From Glycine soja (Eukaryota; Streptophyta; Magnoliopsida; Fabales; Fabaceae): DNA of 64,000 nt. Positions 63,886 through 64,000 of this stretch are shown here, piece by piece; positions within the stretch are counted from its first letter, which is position 1, and each line of letters opens with the position of its first letter. Under the pieces are notes generated by a model that saw nothing but the letters and a program-made list of their open reading frames with translations, was not told the origin of the DNA and made no database searches. The translations under genes were made by a program, and so were the position numbers. The stretch covers positions 52,117,928-52,181,927 of the forward strand of contig NC_041019.1 of NCBI RefSeq assembly GCF_004193775.1. The letters are read 5' to 3'.

Positions 63886-64000
63886 CTGAAATATAAGATG
63901 TTCTATATGTTAGTAATAGTAATTGGACCAATGATTTTTTTTTAATTTGAGAAGTTCATTTACAAAGAACAAAATTAGTTCATTTTAAAAAAGAGAATAA

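Noticed and set aside
1..64000. tRNA, rRNA, CRISPR or bacterial-type operon
   Set aside because: None recognised by eye. The window is plant nuclear DNA with split genes.

Overview
The window is nuclear DNA of a flowering plant. It has AT-rich intergenic DNA, split genes with GT-AG introns, mitochondrial and ER targeting sequences, and plant transposons. The protein types and the resistance-gene, MULE and Stowaway content suggest a legume close to soybean (Glycine). That is an inference from remembered sequence style, not from a search.

Layout. 1-673 (-): first exon of a mitochondrial L-3-cyanoalanine synthase gene. 674-5090: intergenic, with a Stowaway-like MITE and a 1.3-kb long-TIR element. 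5090-17000: a gene graveyard. It holds three direct copies of the 3' flank of a translation-factor GUF1/LepA gene, a GUF1 pseudogene fused head-on to a CC-NBS-LRR pseudogene, and a receptor-kinase remnant split by a LINE. 17690-19766 (+): a MESD-like ER protein. 20391-28395 (-): two intact tandem HAD-hydrolase paralogues. 32702-34384 (+): an ATG8-interacting (ATI1/2-like) protein. 36742-38707: a foldback MULE with a perfect 9-bp target duplication. 38815-43448 (+): ORC5 behind a duplicated promoter carrying E2F-type sites. 45195-47163 (-): a decayed PHT4-type phosphate transporter. 52308-58554 (+): a SKP1-like (ASK20/21-type) gene with a copia remnant in its largest intron. 59801-63885 (-): the C-terminal two thirds of a signal-peptide-peptidase-like protease, running off the right edge.

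How the genes relate. There is no operon logic here. The order cyanoalanine synthase / HAD hydrolase / ATI / ASK20-21 looks like conserved microsynteny: from memory, Arabidopsis has these families close together on its duplicated segments At2g459xx and At3g614xx. The other genes (MESD-like, ORC5, SPPL) are not functionally linked to them.

I found no sign of a new multi-gene system. The most unusual material is structural: the chimeric GUF1/resistance-gene pseudogene with templated filler at a deletion junction, the foldback MULE, and the duplicated ORC5 promoter. No tRNA, rRNA or CRISPR was recognised. Exon limits were placed by hand from splice sites, reading-frame continuity and remembered family sequence; no transcripts or searches were available.
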